A program made the translations under genes and the position numbers. A DNA stretch of 64,000 bases from Marinobacter orientalis. GTDB taxonomy: Bacteria; Pseudomonadota; Gammaproteobacteria; Pseudomonadales; Oleiphilaceae. A model generated the notes under the pieces. The model saw only the letters and a list, made by a program, of their open reading frames with translations. It did not search any database and was not told the origin of the DNA. The stretch is taken from the NCBI RefSeq assembly GCF_004792665.1, contig NZ_SRZX01000002.1:248001-312000 (forward strand), read 5' to 3'. This document shows, one piece after another, positions 17,057 to 25,621 of this stretch; the stretch's first letter is position 1; each line of letters opens with the position of its first letter.

Positions 17057-19165
17057 TCAGCGGTTTCTGCCCAGCGAAGTGATGCGTTGGCCCCAGAAGC
17101 TGTCCGGCGGTGCCCGCCAGGCCAGCTGGTGCAGTTCTGCCAGTGACTGTCTGTCACGGAATAACTGGCTGAGCTCGCTCCGTGACAGTGAGGCGGGCCC
17201 TTCGCTTCCGCAACACGCCACCAGCGGTGCCAGCAGCTCCGCCCTCCTGGAACGGCGGACATTGCGGGCCAGTGCCTGGTGGAGCCGGTTAAGCCTGGGC
17301 CTTACCACAGCCGCTTCCACCGCGCTCAACACAGAGTCCTCGCTCCCATTACGCCGGGCCTCTCGGGCATCTTCCAGTACTTGTGGGGGTACCCGCTCTT
17401 CGGGAATCACCAGCATGCCCCATCGACGCAGGGCCTGACCCGGGCCAACCCGGCTCAGCAATACGGAGGTGGGAGCGGCCAATATCAGGGGAACGGCTAC
17501 CGGCAGTGACCAGAGGAAGAACATGGGGTCCAGGCTCCAGGCGAAGGCGGACCAGCCTGCCGCGACGATCATACCGGGGAACTGGGTCAGGAAGGCGTCC
17601 CGCCAGGTGGTTTCCCGGGTGCGGTTCTGCCCGGCCCAGGTCAACGACAGGTTCAACAGGGCGCCAACAACATAGCGACTGTGCGCCATCATGCGTACAG
17701 GTGCGAGCAGTACCGAAATCACAATTTCGGTCAGCACGCTGACCAGCAGCCTCAAAACTCCGCCAAACTGCCTGGCAGTACCATGAATAACAGCATCCAG
17801 AATGGCCAGGAATTTCGGAATAAACAGCAGCGAAAGGGTGGTTAATGCAAGACCCAGCGCCCATTCCGGCCGCCATTCCGGCCAGAGAGGAAACAGACCC
17901 TGTCCCTCCGGGAAATAGTCGATGCTGGCAACGGTCATCTGTACCGCTTCCACGGTGGTCAGTATCAGGAACGCCAACCAGAGCGGCGAGGCCATGTAGG
18001 CCATGACACCGTTCAACAGAGCCATCCGGTGGGCCAGACGGAGCCGGCGACCGAACAGCAGGATCCACAGATGCTGGAGATTCCCCCGGGACCAGCGGTT
18101 GTCGCGGGACAGTTCGTCCGACAGCGTGGGCGGGGACTCCTCAAAGCTGCTGCCAAGGCCGGGCTCCAGCCAGACCTCGTAACCGGCCCTGCCCATATAG
18201 GCTGCCTCCACGAAATCGTGGCTCATGATGGGGCCGCGGAACAGGCCGAACCCACGCAGCTTGCGCAGGCCGCAATGTTCCATAAAGGGTTTGACCCGGA
18301 TGATGGCGTTGTGGCCCCAGAACGCGGCATCGCCCATCTGGATGGCGGCAAGCCCGGTGGCAAACAGGGTGGAATAAAGCCGGTTGGAAAACTGCTGCAC
18401 CCTGGCAAACAGTGATTCGCCGTTAATGATGGAAGGGGCAGTCTGCAGTATGCCGACATTGGGCTCATGTTCCATCAGTTGCACCATGCGCACGATGGTG
18501 TCGGCACCGAGCAGGCTGTCGGCATCAAGAACAACGGTGTAGCGATAGCGGCGGCCCCAGCGGCGCAGGAAGTCCGCCACATTGCCGCTCTTGAAGTTGA
18601 GGTTCACACGACGGCGGCGATAGAACATCCGCCCTTCTGCCCCGAGCTCGCGGCACAGCCGGTACCAGGTGGCCTGCTCCTCAAGCCAGACATCCGGGTC
18701 ACGGCTGTCCGAGAGAATATGGAATTCGAACTGGTCCAGGTGGCCGGATCGTTCAAGGTCCTGATACACCGCTTTGAGTCCGCTCAGAGTCCAGCGTACC
18801 GGCTCGTGGTAGACCGGCATGATGATCGCGGTTCTGGCCAGCGGCGTCGCTTCCAGTCCGGCCCCGGCATGACGCTTGAGAAGGCTGTGGCGATCGCCAC
18901 CCACTAGCCTCAGCACAAAGCCGAACAGGGCCGTCCAGAAGCCAACGGCAATCCACATATACAGCAGCGCAAACAGCACCAGCAGCCCCAGCTCCACCAG
19001 GGTGCCGCCGTGATAGGGCAGAACCCAGAGCAGAAAATAGCAGGCGACCAGGGTTTGCCCTACCACGAAGAGCGTCAGCAGCAGGCGCCTGAACGTCGCG
19101 ACTCTGCGCCAGTTGCCGGAACGTTTCCGGGCCAGCATGGCTGCCCTGCCGGTGGCGTCATTCAT
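17057..19165 (-). CDS. opgH: Glucan glucosyltransferase OpgH (MdoH)
   Basis: 702 aa inner membrane family 2 glycosyltransferase that builds the beta-1,2-glucan backbone of periplasmic glucans from UDP-glucose. It has two N-terminal membrane helices (residues 27-85), a catalytic domain with VVLDADSLLG (DxD), GRAGYEVW and LSRDNRWSRGNLQHL (the R-W acceptor motif), and C-terminal membrane helices. It is shorter than the 847 aa E. coli protein mainly at the N-terminus. Start overlaps the preceding small ORF by eight bases. galU nearby can supply the substrate. Confidence 0.93.
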   Translation of the reverse strand: MNDATGRAAMLARKRSGNWRRVATFRRLLLTLFVVGQTLVACYFLLWVLPYHGGTLVELGLLVLFALLYMWIAVGFWTALFGFVLRLVGGDRHSLLKRHAGAGLEATPLARTAIIMPVYHEPVRWTLSGLKAVYQDLERSGHLDQFEFHILSDSRDPDVWLEEQATWYRLCRELGAEGRMFYRRRRVNLNFKSGNVADFLRRWGRRYRYTVVLDADSLLGADTIVRMVQLMEHEPNVGILQTAPSIINGESLFARVQQFSNRLYSTLFATGLAAIQMGDAAFWGHNAIIRVKPFMEHCGLRKLRGFGLFRGPIMSHDFVEAAYMGRAGYEVWLEPGLGSSFEESPPTLSDELSRDNRWSRGNLQHLWILLFGRRLRLAHRMALLNGVMAYMASPLWLAFLILTTVEAVQMTVASIDYFPEGQGLFPLWPEWRPEWALGLALTTLSLLFIPKFLAILDAVIHGTARQFGGVLRLLVSVLTEIVISVLLAPVRMMAHSRYVVGALLNLSLTWAGQNRTRETTWRDAFLTQFPGMIVAAGWSAFAWSLDPMFFLWSLPVAVPLILAAPTSVLLSRVGPGQALRRWGMLVIPEERVPPQVLEDAREARRNGSEDSVLSAVEAAVVRPRLNRLHQALARNVRRSRRAELLAPLVACCGSEGPASLSRSELSQLFRDRQSLAELHQLAWRAPPDSFWGQRITSLGRNR

Positions 19166-19424
19166 ACCCGATGTGCCCGCGCTTCAGTGGTGGGCTGCAA
19201 TCCGGAATGCTGTCACAGGATCGCTCGAAGTAATCGGGAAGACTGTCGATACAGCGGGCAGGCAGGTCCTGTCCCGCGCCCTGGGCCATCGAGGTTTCCA
19301 CAAGGCGAAGGGCCTGCCTGCAGGTGTCGGTTGTCAATGCAACGCCATCGTCACCCAGGTAAATCAGTACCCGTTCCAGCGCCTGCTGGCACAGGATCTC
19401 GGGCATGATGATGGCACCTGTCAT
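19158..19424 (-). CDS. Small conserved-position protein between opgG and opgH
   Basis: 88 aa, family not recognised. The ATG overlaps the opgG stop by four bases and its own stop overlaps the opgH start by eight, so translation of all three is likely coupled; this layout is the main reason to accept it as real. It has five Cys residues, no clear membrane segment and no signal peptide. It may help assembly or regulation of the glucan synthase, but nothing in the sequence says how. Confidence 0.65.
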   Translation of the reverse strand: MTGAIIMPEILCQQALERVLIYLGDDGVALTTDTCRQALRLVETSMAQGAGQDLPARCIDSLPDYFERSCDSIPDCSPPLKRGHIGYE

Positions 19425-20974
19425 GATCCACCCTGAGCAGCCCTGGCGGCCTCGGACAACGAATAGGTCCAGACTTCCGTCAGTGGTTTGTCATCCAGCA
19501 GTAACTGGCCGCGAAGAACCGGATCCGCAGCCTTGCCCGGTCGTACCAGCATGGACAGGCGCCAGTTGTTGTCTGCCTCGATGAATTCGACATAATGCTC
19601 GATAATTTCCGCGCCGCCGCTATCACCTCCCCCGCTGACGTTACTGACCACGGCAGCACCGGGCTTGAGTTCGTCCAGTGGGCCACCGGCAAAATCCACA
19701 ATGATCCGGTAAGCATTTTCTGCATCGCCGCCGCCGGTACGGTCACCATCCCCCACGAAGGTCTTGACCGCCCACCCGGTTTCCTGACCGGCCACATCAG
19801 GACCACCAAAGCTGAGACTATAGGCAAACGGGTGGTGAGCCCCGGCACTCGCGTCTTCGCCCGGTTTCCAGAAAGCGACAATATTGTCGTTGGTTTCAGA
19901 GTCCGTGGGGATTTCCACCAGCACCACTTCACCGTCCGACCACCCCTGCCGGGGTGACACCCAGGCGCTGGGGCGCAGATCATAACGGGCTTCAGCGTCC
20001 TCGAACTGGTGGAAGGCCGTGTCTCTCTGGATCAGGCCAAAGCCACCCAGGCGATTCACCTGCAGATAGCTCAGGCGGAGACGGGAAGGATTCACCAGCG
20101 GTCGCCAGAGCCATTCGTCACTGCCCGCGTCATGGATCAGCAAGCCGTCGGAGTCGTGGACCTGTGGCCGCCATTCCCCGACCGGGCGCTTCGTGTTCTC
20201 GCCGTAATAGAACATGGACGTGAGCGGCGCCAGGCCCGGCTGCTCCACCGCATTGCGGAAAAACAGCTCGGCGGTGACGTCAATCCGGGTCGTGGGGCCG
20301 GGGTGTACGTCAAAGCGGTAGGCACCGGACACGCTGGGGCCGTTCAGCAAGCCGTATACCCGCATGCGATCACTGCCTGCGGCTGGCCGTTCAAGCCAGA
20401 ACTCAACGAATGAGGGGAACTCTTCGCCCGACGGCAGGCCCGTGTTCACCGCGATGCCTCTTGCAGAGAGCCCGAACCGGTTGTCGGCTCCTACGCCCCG
20501 GAAGTAGCTTGCTCCGGCAAAAACCAGGAACTGGTTCTGCTCCGTTCCCTCGCCCAGCGGGAAAGTGAGTTTGAAGCCGGCATGGCCGAGATCGGCGGGT
20601 ACCCGTTTGGCAAGTTCACTGTCGGGAAAACTGTACGCAGATTTGTCAAAAGGGATGGGTTCTACACCATCAGCGTCAATCTCGTTCAGCTTCACTGTGT
20701 GGGTGTAGAAATTGCCGGGCGGCACCGTCATCACCTGAAAGCGGGAGCGCCCCTCCCGCCAGAGACTCATCTCCGGATTGAACCGGATGGCCTGATAATT
20801 CTGGTAGTCCAGGTCCCTCAGGAATCCCGGCACCTCTGGTGGCGACTCATATTTACCCTCGGCCAGCGTTCGGGCCCTGTCGACCACATCCCCGAACTCA
20901 AAAGCCTGGGCCGGTATAGCGTAGAGAAAATACTGCAACGTAAGCAGCGTGAGCAATCCTGTCCCTGAGCGCAT
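19421..20974 (-). CDS. opgG: Periplasmic glucan biosynthesis protein OpgG (MdoG)
   Basis: 517 aa with a Sec signal peptide (cleavage near AIPAQA-FEF). The mature protein starts FEFGDVVDRARTLAEG and carries the OpgG blocks FRGVGADNRFGLSARG and VHDSDGLLIHDAG. OpgG works in the periplasm with OpgH on glucan chain release or branching. It is the first gene of the opg operon. The 91 bases upstream, to the barrel gene, presumably hold the operon promoter, but no clear hexamers stand out. Confidence 0.92.
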   Translation of the reverse strand: MRSGTGLLTLLTLQYFLYAIPAQAFEFGDVVDRARTLAEGKYESPPEVPGFLRDLDYQNYQAIRFNPEMSLWREGRSRFQVMTVPPGNFYTHTVKLNEIDADGVEPIPFDKSAYSFPDSELAKRVPADLGHAGFKLTFPLGEGTEQNQFLVFAGASYFRGVGADNRFGLSARGIAVNTGLPSGEEFPSFVEFWLERPAAGSDRMRVYGLLNGPSVSGAYRFDVHPGPTTRIDVTAELFFRNAVEQPGLAPLTSMFYYGENTKRPVGEWRPQVHDSDGLLIHDAGSDEWLWRPLVNPSRLRLSYLQVNRLGGFGLIQRDTAFHQFEDAEARYDLRPSAWVSPRQGWSDGEVVLVEIPTDSETNDNIVAFWKPGEDASAGAHHPFAYSLSFGGPDVAGQETGWAVKTFVGDGDRTGGGDAENAYRIIVDFAGGPLDELKPGAAVVSNVSGGGDSGGAEIIEHYVEFIEADNNWRLSMLVRPGKAADPVLRGQLLLDDKPLTEVWTYSLSEAARAAQGGS

Positions 20975-21065
20975 GGTTCTCCAACCTCGATCACATCCCT
21001 CGAAGTACTAATGTAGCACCTGCGATCGCAACTTACTCAAAGTAACATCTTTGTAAGAATCCGGA

Positions 21066-22241
21066 TCAGATTCCCATGGACAGCGAGAATCGCAGGTCCG
21101 GATGGTCTGGCACGGTCATGCCGGCGATGGAAGCGCGGATCATCCGGCCCACGCTGACATTGGCGGTAAAGGCCCGGCCCTGCATTCTCAACGAAATCTG
21201 GCCGGCGCTGGCATTTCCGTAGTGGTCAGCCTGAAACTGCGAATAGGGAACCCAGCCCTGCAACAGGGAAAAATTCACACTGGACAGGACATCGTCCATA
21301 AATGGCATGTCCCACTCAGGGCTGCCGGTATCGAGCCGAAGCCAGCCTCCCCTGACCGCGGAAAGCGATTGGCCGTTGAAGCCGCTGAGCATGGACGGGC
21401 CGGCAACCTTCAGGTATTCGGACGTGGGAAGGTCTTCATCCGCGAACTGGTAGCGGCCTTTGAAACTCCAGCTCCACTGGAACAGTTCCCTCTCAAGAGA
21501 GGCGGACATGGCCACCTTGTAGAACTCTCTTTCTTGCTCCGAGTCGTCCTGCATCGTGTAATCCGTGGCACGGAATTCCCGCCCGCTGAGCGCCAGTATT
21601 CGGGTGTGAGCGAACAGCCCACCCACCAGCTCGCGACCTCCGCTCGCTTCCAGGCCAAGGGTTGAAAGCTGGTAACTCGATTCGGAAACCAGACTGTCTT
21701 CCCTGAACGACTCGCTGCGGCGGCCCCGATGCCTGGCAATACCATCAAAGGCCAAGCCAAACCGGGAGAACAGCGGCCGGCTTGCCCCAAAGCCCAGCAC
21801 ACGGGATTCACCGCTGGCGTTGTAGCGGCGGTTCTCATTGCTGACTGCCCGCTGGTAGCGGGACCTTCCGACCTCAATACTCAGCCGGCTGACACCGGCG
21901 GGTACCTGATAACGTAACGACGCCGCGCTGGAATCGGTGAGATTCTTGTAGGATCGGGCATCGCGGTAGTTGAAACCGATCGCATCACTCTTGCCGATCA
22001 GTCTCTCTGCTGCCAGGCCCAGTGCTCCGTCAAGGCCGTCACTGTTGCGTTCTGTTTTGCCGGAAAACTTCAGGCGGGACTGCAGCCAGTGTTCTCGCTC
22101 TTCGCGGAAAGCATCCACGCTGCCGGCCAGATTGCCGGTATGGGGCTGCCAGCCGCTACGAAGCCAGGCTCCGTTTCCTTCAGCGTAGAGCGGTTGGCTG
22201 GTAATGCACCACACGAGTGCAATCAACAGGGGTAATTTCAA
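21066..22241 (-). CDS. Predicted outer membrane beta-barrel, possibly TpsB/Omp85-like without POTRA
   Basis: 391 aa with signal peptide (cleavage near PLYA-EGN). The rest shows alternating hydrophobic and polar residues typical of barrel strands. The segment GPSMLSGFNGQSLSAVRGG resembles the conserved loop of two-partner secretion transporters, and the end (AGQISLRMQGRAFTANVSVG ... LRFSLSMGI) resembles their last strands. The POTRA domains expected of TpsB proteins are missing at this length. It lies upstream of opgG in the same direction, so a role in envelope glucan handling is possible. The barrel call is fair; the family is tentative. Confidence 0.5.
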   Translation of the reverse strand: MKLPLLIALVWCITSQPLYAEGNGAWLRSGWQPHTGNLAGSVDAFREEREHWLQSRLKFSGKTERNSDGLDGALGLAAERLIGKSDAIGFNYRDARSYKNLTDSSAASLRYQVPAGVSRLSIEVGRSRYQRAVSNENRRYNASGESRVLGFGASRPLFSRFGLAFDGIARHRGRRSESFREDSLVSESSYQLSTLGLEASGGRELVGGLFAHTRILALSGREFRATDYTMQDDSEQEREFYKVAMSASLERELFQWSWSFKGRYQFADEDLPTSEYLKVAGPSMLSGFNGQSLSAVRGGWLRLDTGSPEWDMPFMDDVLSSVNFSLLQGWVPYSQFQADHYGNASAGQISLRMQGRAFTANVSVGRMIRASIAGMTVPDHPDLRFSLSMGI

Positions 22242-22607
22242 TGCTGAGAATCCTGCCAGTTAGCGCGGCTGCATTGCGATGGAAAGCCGGTTATTCTAAA
22301 GAATTGTTCATTTACCGGAATGTATTGCAACAGAGAGCATAAATCCACCCCTGGTTGCCAAAATTTACAAACGAAATGTGTATACAATACAGTCATTTAC
22401 AGATCGTTTTGAAGGTTTTTTCTATTTAAATCAACAGATAATACCAACGGTGACCAGGCTCCCGTTTTTACCAATCTCTACATTTCGGTACCGGGACCTC
22501 CATTTGGGCCAACAACTTGGTTACACTTGGCACACTTCATGAGTCAGCCTTCACGGATGACTGACTTGCAAAAGGCCGTGACCAAAACGAATATAAGGAC
22601 GAACGTT
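22242..22607. other. Divergent upstream region of galU and the barrel gene
   Basis: 366 bases without a supportable gene. It is AT-rich around 22300-22440 and has a palindromic TGTATACA at 22379-22386 that may be part of a -10 region, but no convincing -35 box at the right distance. The long galU leader (over 200 bases if transcription starts there) shows no obvious hairpin terminator. Confidence 0.45.
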
Positions 22608-23444
22608 ATGATCAAGAAGTGTCTCTTCCCCGTTGCCGGCTACGGCACCCGCTTCCTCCCCGCCACCAAGGCCATGCCCAAGGAAATTCTGCCAATTGTG
22701 AACAAGCCTCTTGTGCAGTACGGGGTGGAGGAAGCCTCGGAGGCCGGTGTTCACGAGTTCGGTTTCGTCACCGGCCGCGGCAAGCGTGCCATAGAAGATC
22801 ACTTCGACATCAGTTACGAGCTGGAGCACCAGATTGCCGGCTCCGGCAAGGAAGACCTGCTGGAATCCATCCGCGAGCTGATCGATCACAACTCCTTTGC
22901 CTTCACCCGCCAGAACCAGATGAAGGGCCTTGGCCACGCCATCCTGACCGGTCGCAACCTGGTTGGCGACAGTCCCTTCGCGGTTATACTGGCCGATGAC
23001 TTCTGTGTGGCGGACAGCGATGGAGAAGGCGTGCTGGCACAGATGGTCAAGCTCTACAACCAGTTCCGCTGCTCCATAGTGGCGATTGAGGAAGTGCCGG
23101 AAGACGAGACCCACAAGTACGGCGTTATTGCCGGTGAATCCATGAAGGACGGCCTGTATCGCATTACCGACATGGTGGAAAAGCCTGCTCCGGAGAATGC
23201 CCCCAGCAATCTGGCGATTATTGGCCGCTATATTCTCACTCCGGATATTTTCGACATTATCGAGCGCACGCCACCTGGCAAGAACGGTGAGGTGCAGATC
23301 ACCGACGCCTTGCTGGAACAGGCAAAGAACGGCTGCGTGCTGGCCTACAAATTCAAGGGGCGCCGTTTTGATTGCGGCAGCATTGATGGCTTTGTGGAAG
23401 CCACCAATTACGTCTACGAGAATATCTACAAGAAAGGCAAGTAA
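22608..23444 (+). CDS. galU: UTP-glucose-1-phosphate uridylyltransferase GalU
   Basis: 278 aa nucleotidyltransferase that makes UDP-glucose. The N-terminal VAGYGTRFLPATKAMPKEIL is the signature of GalU, followed by ILADDFCV and VEKPAPENAPSNLAIIGRYIL. The open frame begins 81 bases earlier, but ATG at 22608 has AAGGA nine bases upstream and gives the family start MIKKCLFP. Its product feeds OpgH, Ugd and GalE, all encoded in this window. Confidence 0.95.
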   Translation: MIKKCLFPVAGYGTRFLPATKAMPKEILPIVNKPLVQYGVEEASEAGVHEFGFVTGRGKRAIEDHFDISYELEHQIAGSGKEDLLESIRELIDHNSFAFTRQNQMKGLGHAILTGRNLVGDSPFAVILADDFCVADSDGEGVLAQMVKLYNQFRCSIVAIEEVPEDETHKYGVIAGESMKDGLYRITDMVEKPAPENAPSNLAIIGRYILTPDIFDIIERTPPGKNGEVQITDALLEQAKNGCVLAYKFKGRRFDCGSIDGFVEATNYVYENIYKKGK

Positions 23445-23456
23445 GCGGGTAGCGGT

Positions 23457-23711
23457 CTATCGACCCAGAATATGCATAATCATGCGCCGGTTCTGGTCAG
23501 AGGTTTTCCGGAACCGGCGCAGCAGCTCCACTTCTTCCTCCGACAGCTGGACCCGGCTGATTTCCTGCTCAAGCACGTCCAGCGTGGCAAACAGGTTGTC
23601 ACCGTCACTGAAAGCCAGGCCCGGCAGTTCCAGCTGGCCGTTGTCTGTTCTGTGGTCCAGTTCCAGCAGGCCTGGGCCTTCCAGGGGTTTTCGGGTTTTG
23701 AGGTACCGCAT
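23457..23711 (-). CDS. Small hypothetical protein
   Basis: 84 aa, not recognised. It is rich in charged residues with a predicted helix-forming second half (VLEQEISRVQLSEEEVELLRRFRK), no signal peptide and no membrane segment. ATG at 23711 has GGA about nine bases upstream. It lies convergent with galU, 12 bases from its stop, and divergent from the RibD-like gene. The coherent composition suggests a real gene, probably a lineage-restricted cytosolic protein. Confidence 0.55.
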   Translation of the reverse strand: MRYLKTRKPLEGPGLLELDHRTDNGQLELPGLAFSDGDNLFATLDVLEQEISRVQLSEEEVELLRRFRKTSDQNRRMIMHILGR

Positions 23712-23843
23712 AAGGATTGTCCCCGGGCCGGGTTTCTGAAGGCTTGATTGTGCTCACGGTGAATCAAACCGGAAATGTAACGTACATATAGCTTTACACA
23801 CAATCTGCCTATAATGAATCCACCAGCAACGGAACTACTCGGT

Positions 23844-24716
23844 ATGGCGGCACAGATACTGGACAAAAACACGGCCTGGACGTTGATACTGGAGGCAGTG
23901 AACCGCAGTAACGTGACACTTCGCCTGCCAGGCAGCGATACACCGGCACTGGAGCTTGGCAGCGACGGTGACTGGCGACTGGTCATCCCTGCCGAAGCCG
24001 AGGCCAGAAGCCTGCTGTCGGTTTTCCTGCCCCTGTGCTGTCCACTGTCGAAAGAAGCGCCCTCCCGTGTGGTCGGCCAGATGGGGCAAAGCCTGGATGG
24101 CCGCATCGCAACGGTGACCGGCGCCTCGAAGTTCATTAATGGTGACGACGGCATCACCCACCTGCACCGCCTGAGAGCCGTGTCGGAAGCGGTGGTCGTG
24201 GGTGCAGGCACCGCTGCCACCGATAATCCCCGGCTGACGGTTCGCAAAGCCCCAGGGGCCAACCCGGTGCGGGTGGTGATTGACCGCAACCGTCGGGTAC
24301 CGCAAGGCCACCACCTGTTCAGCGATGAGGCCTCTCCCACCCTGCGGCTGGTTGCCGGTGACTATCAGGCCGGAAGCAGGCTGACACCACGGTACGGGGT
24401 AACCGAGGTACCCTGTCTCGGGGGTGAGACAACCACAGAGCCTGCAGACATACTGGCTGTTCTGGCGGACTTCGGATTGCGCAAGATTTTTGTGGAAGGA
24501 GGCGGGCTGACAGTTTCCGAATTCCTCAGCGCGGGTCTTCTGGACCGGCTCCATGTCATGGTTGCACCGATGATTATTGGCAGCGGGCGTCCGGCCTTTT
24601 CGCTACCTGAAATCAGCCACCTTGGCAGCGCCCTGCGACCCCGGGCACAGATGGTGGATCTGGGCAGCGACATGCTGTTTGATCTGGATTTCAGCCATCA
24701 TGCCGACGACCACTGA
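23844..24716 (+). CDS. RibD C-terminal-type (DHFR-fold) reductase
   Basis: 290 aa. Residues 70-285 form a RibD_C reductase domain: MGQSLDGRIA, then LHRLRAVSEAVVVGAGTAATDNPRLTVR (NADPH and substrate site) and KIFVEGGGLTVSEFL. RibD relatives reduce the ribosyl side chain of an aminopyrimidine to ribityl; no deaminase domain is attached. The frame allows ATG at 23814, but that codon lies inside a TATAAT (23810-23815), and ATG at 23844 has GGAA at good distance, so I prefer 23844. It converges with and overlaps by 26 bases the flippase-like gene of the neighbouring operon. Probably one enzyme of that unassigned pathway. Confidence 0.85.
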   Translation: MAAQILDKNTAWTLILEAVNRSNVTLRLPGSDTPALELGSDGDWRLVIPAEAEARSLLSVFLPLCCPLSKEAPSRVVGQMGQSLDGRIATVTGASKFINGDDGITHLHRLRAVSEAVVVGAGTAATDNPRLTVRKAPGANPVRVVIDRNRRVPQGHHLFSDEASPTLRLVAGDYQAGSRLTPRYGVTEVPCLGGETTTEPADILAVLADFGLRKIFVEGGGLTVSEFLSAGLLDRLHVMVAPMIIGSGRPAFSLPEISHLGSALRPRAQMVDLGSDMLFDLDFSHHADDH

Positions 24717-25620
24717 CGATAAACAGCACACCGGGCAGGCTTGATATCAGTACCGCCAGGCCGTAACCCACGCTCAACGCCACCCCCTGCTCCGGCGGTA
24801 ATCCCGCCAGTGGCCAGAGCAGCGCGGCCGCGCCTTCGCGCACCCCCCAACCCGCGACAGTCACGGGAACGGCCATCGCCAGCAGCAACAGGCTGCAGAG
24901 CGCCATCAGAGTCATCAACTCCACCACCCCGGCCCAGTACCCCCCACCCAGAGCCAGTAACGCGAACACTCCCAGATAGGTCGCGACCACCACCACGGAA
25001 GAAGACATCTGCACCAGCAGTGCCGGCCAGCTCAGCAGAGCTTTGCGGATATCCCGGCGCAATGCATGGATATAACCACTGCCCCGGGCCCAGAATCGCG
25101 CAGCAAGGCCCAATAGACCCATAACAACGGCAACCGACAGGATGGCAAACCCACCAAGATCAGAAACGACCCCGGCGACCCGTACCTGATGCAGTGCAAG
25201 CCAGATTCCCAGCCCCAGGGCAACGGCAATCATCACCAGCTGGCCTGACAGCCTTTCAATCATGACCGCATGAACGGCGCCAAGCCGTGCTCCGGAGTCC
25301 AGGCTGTGGCGCCAGGCACGATTGACATCGCCAAGTACGCCGCCCGGCAGGACCTGGTTGAGAAATGTGGCGAGGTAGTATTCCCGCACCGCTACAACAA
25401 ACGGCAAGGTAATGACCAGCCGGCCCGCGGTATATCGCCAGCGCCAGGCCGAAACCAGCACCTGTAGCACCGAAACCATCATGGCTGCCAGTAACATCGG
25501 CAGGGAGAAACCGACAAGCTCCTGCCAGACCGCGGAAATATCGAGGTAAATCGCTGTCGTCAGCAACAACAGCAGAGTCAGCGCCCATCGCAACCAGGGA
25601 GGTACACCAGCTCGAGACAC
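24691..25620 (-). CDS. AglD/YbhN-like membrane protein (LPG synthase transmembrane family)
   Basis: 309 aa with about eight membrane helices and the family motif PGGVLGDVNRAWR in the third loop region. Relatives include the membrane domain of lysylphosphatidylglycerol synthase and AglD-like proteins, often thought to flip or handle lipid-linked groups. The open frame runs 120 bases into the upstream gene; GTG at 25620, one base after the upstream TGA and with AAGG upstream, gives a sensible start. Its position behind a glycosyltransferase-methyltransferase fusion suggests it moves that pathway's lipid-linked product across the membrane. Confidence 0.8.
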   Translation of the reverse strand: MSRAGVPPWLRWALTLLLLLTTAIYLDISAVWQELVGFSLPMLLAAMMVSVLQVLVSAWRWRYTAGRLVITLPFVVAVREYYLATFLNQVLPGGVLGDVNRAWRHSLDSGARLGAVHAVMIERLSGQLVMIAVALGLGIWLALHQVRVAGVVSDLGGFAILSVAVVMGLLGLAARFWARGSGYIHALRRDIRKALLSWPALLVQMSSSVVVVATYLGVFALLALGGGYWAGVVELMTLMALCSLLLLAMAVPVTVAGWGVREGAAALLWPLAGLPPEQGVALSVGYGLAVLISSLPGVLFIVSGRRHDG

Positions 25621-25621
25621 G

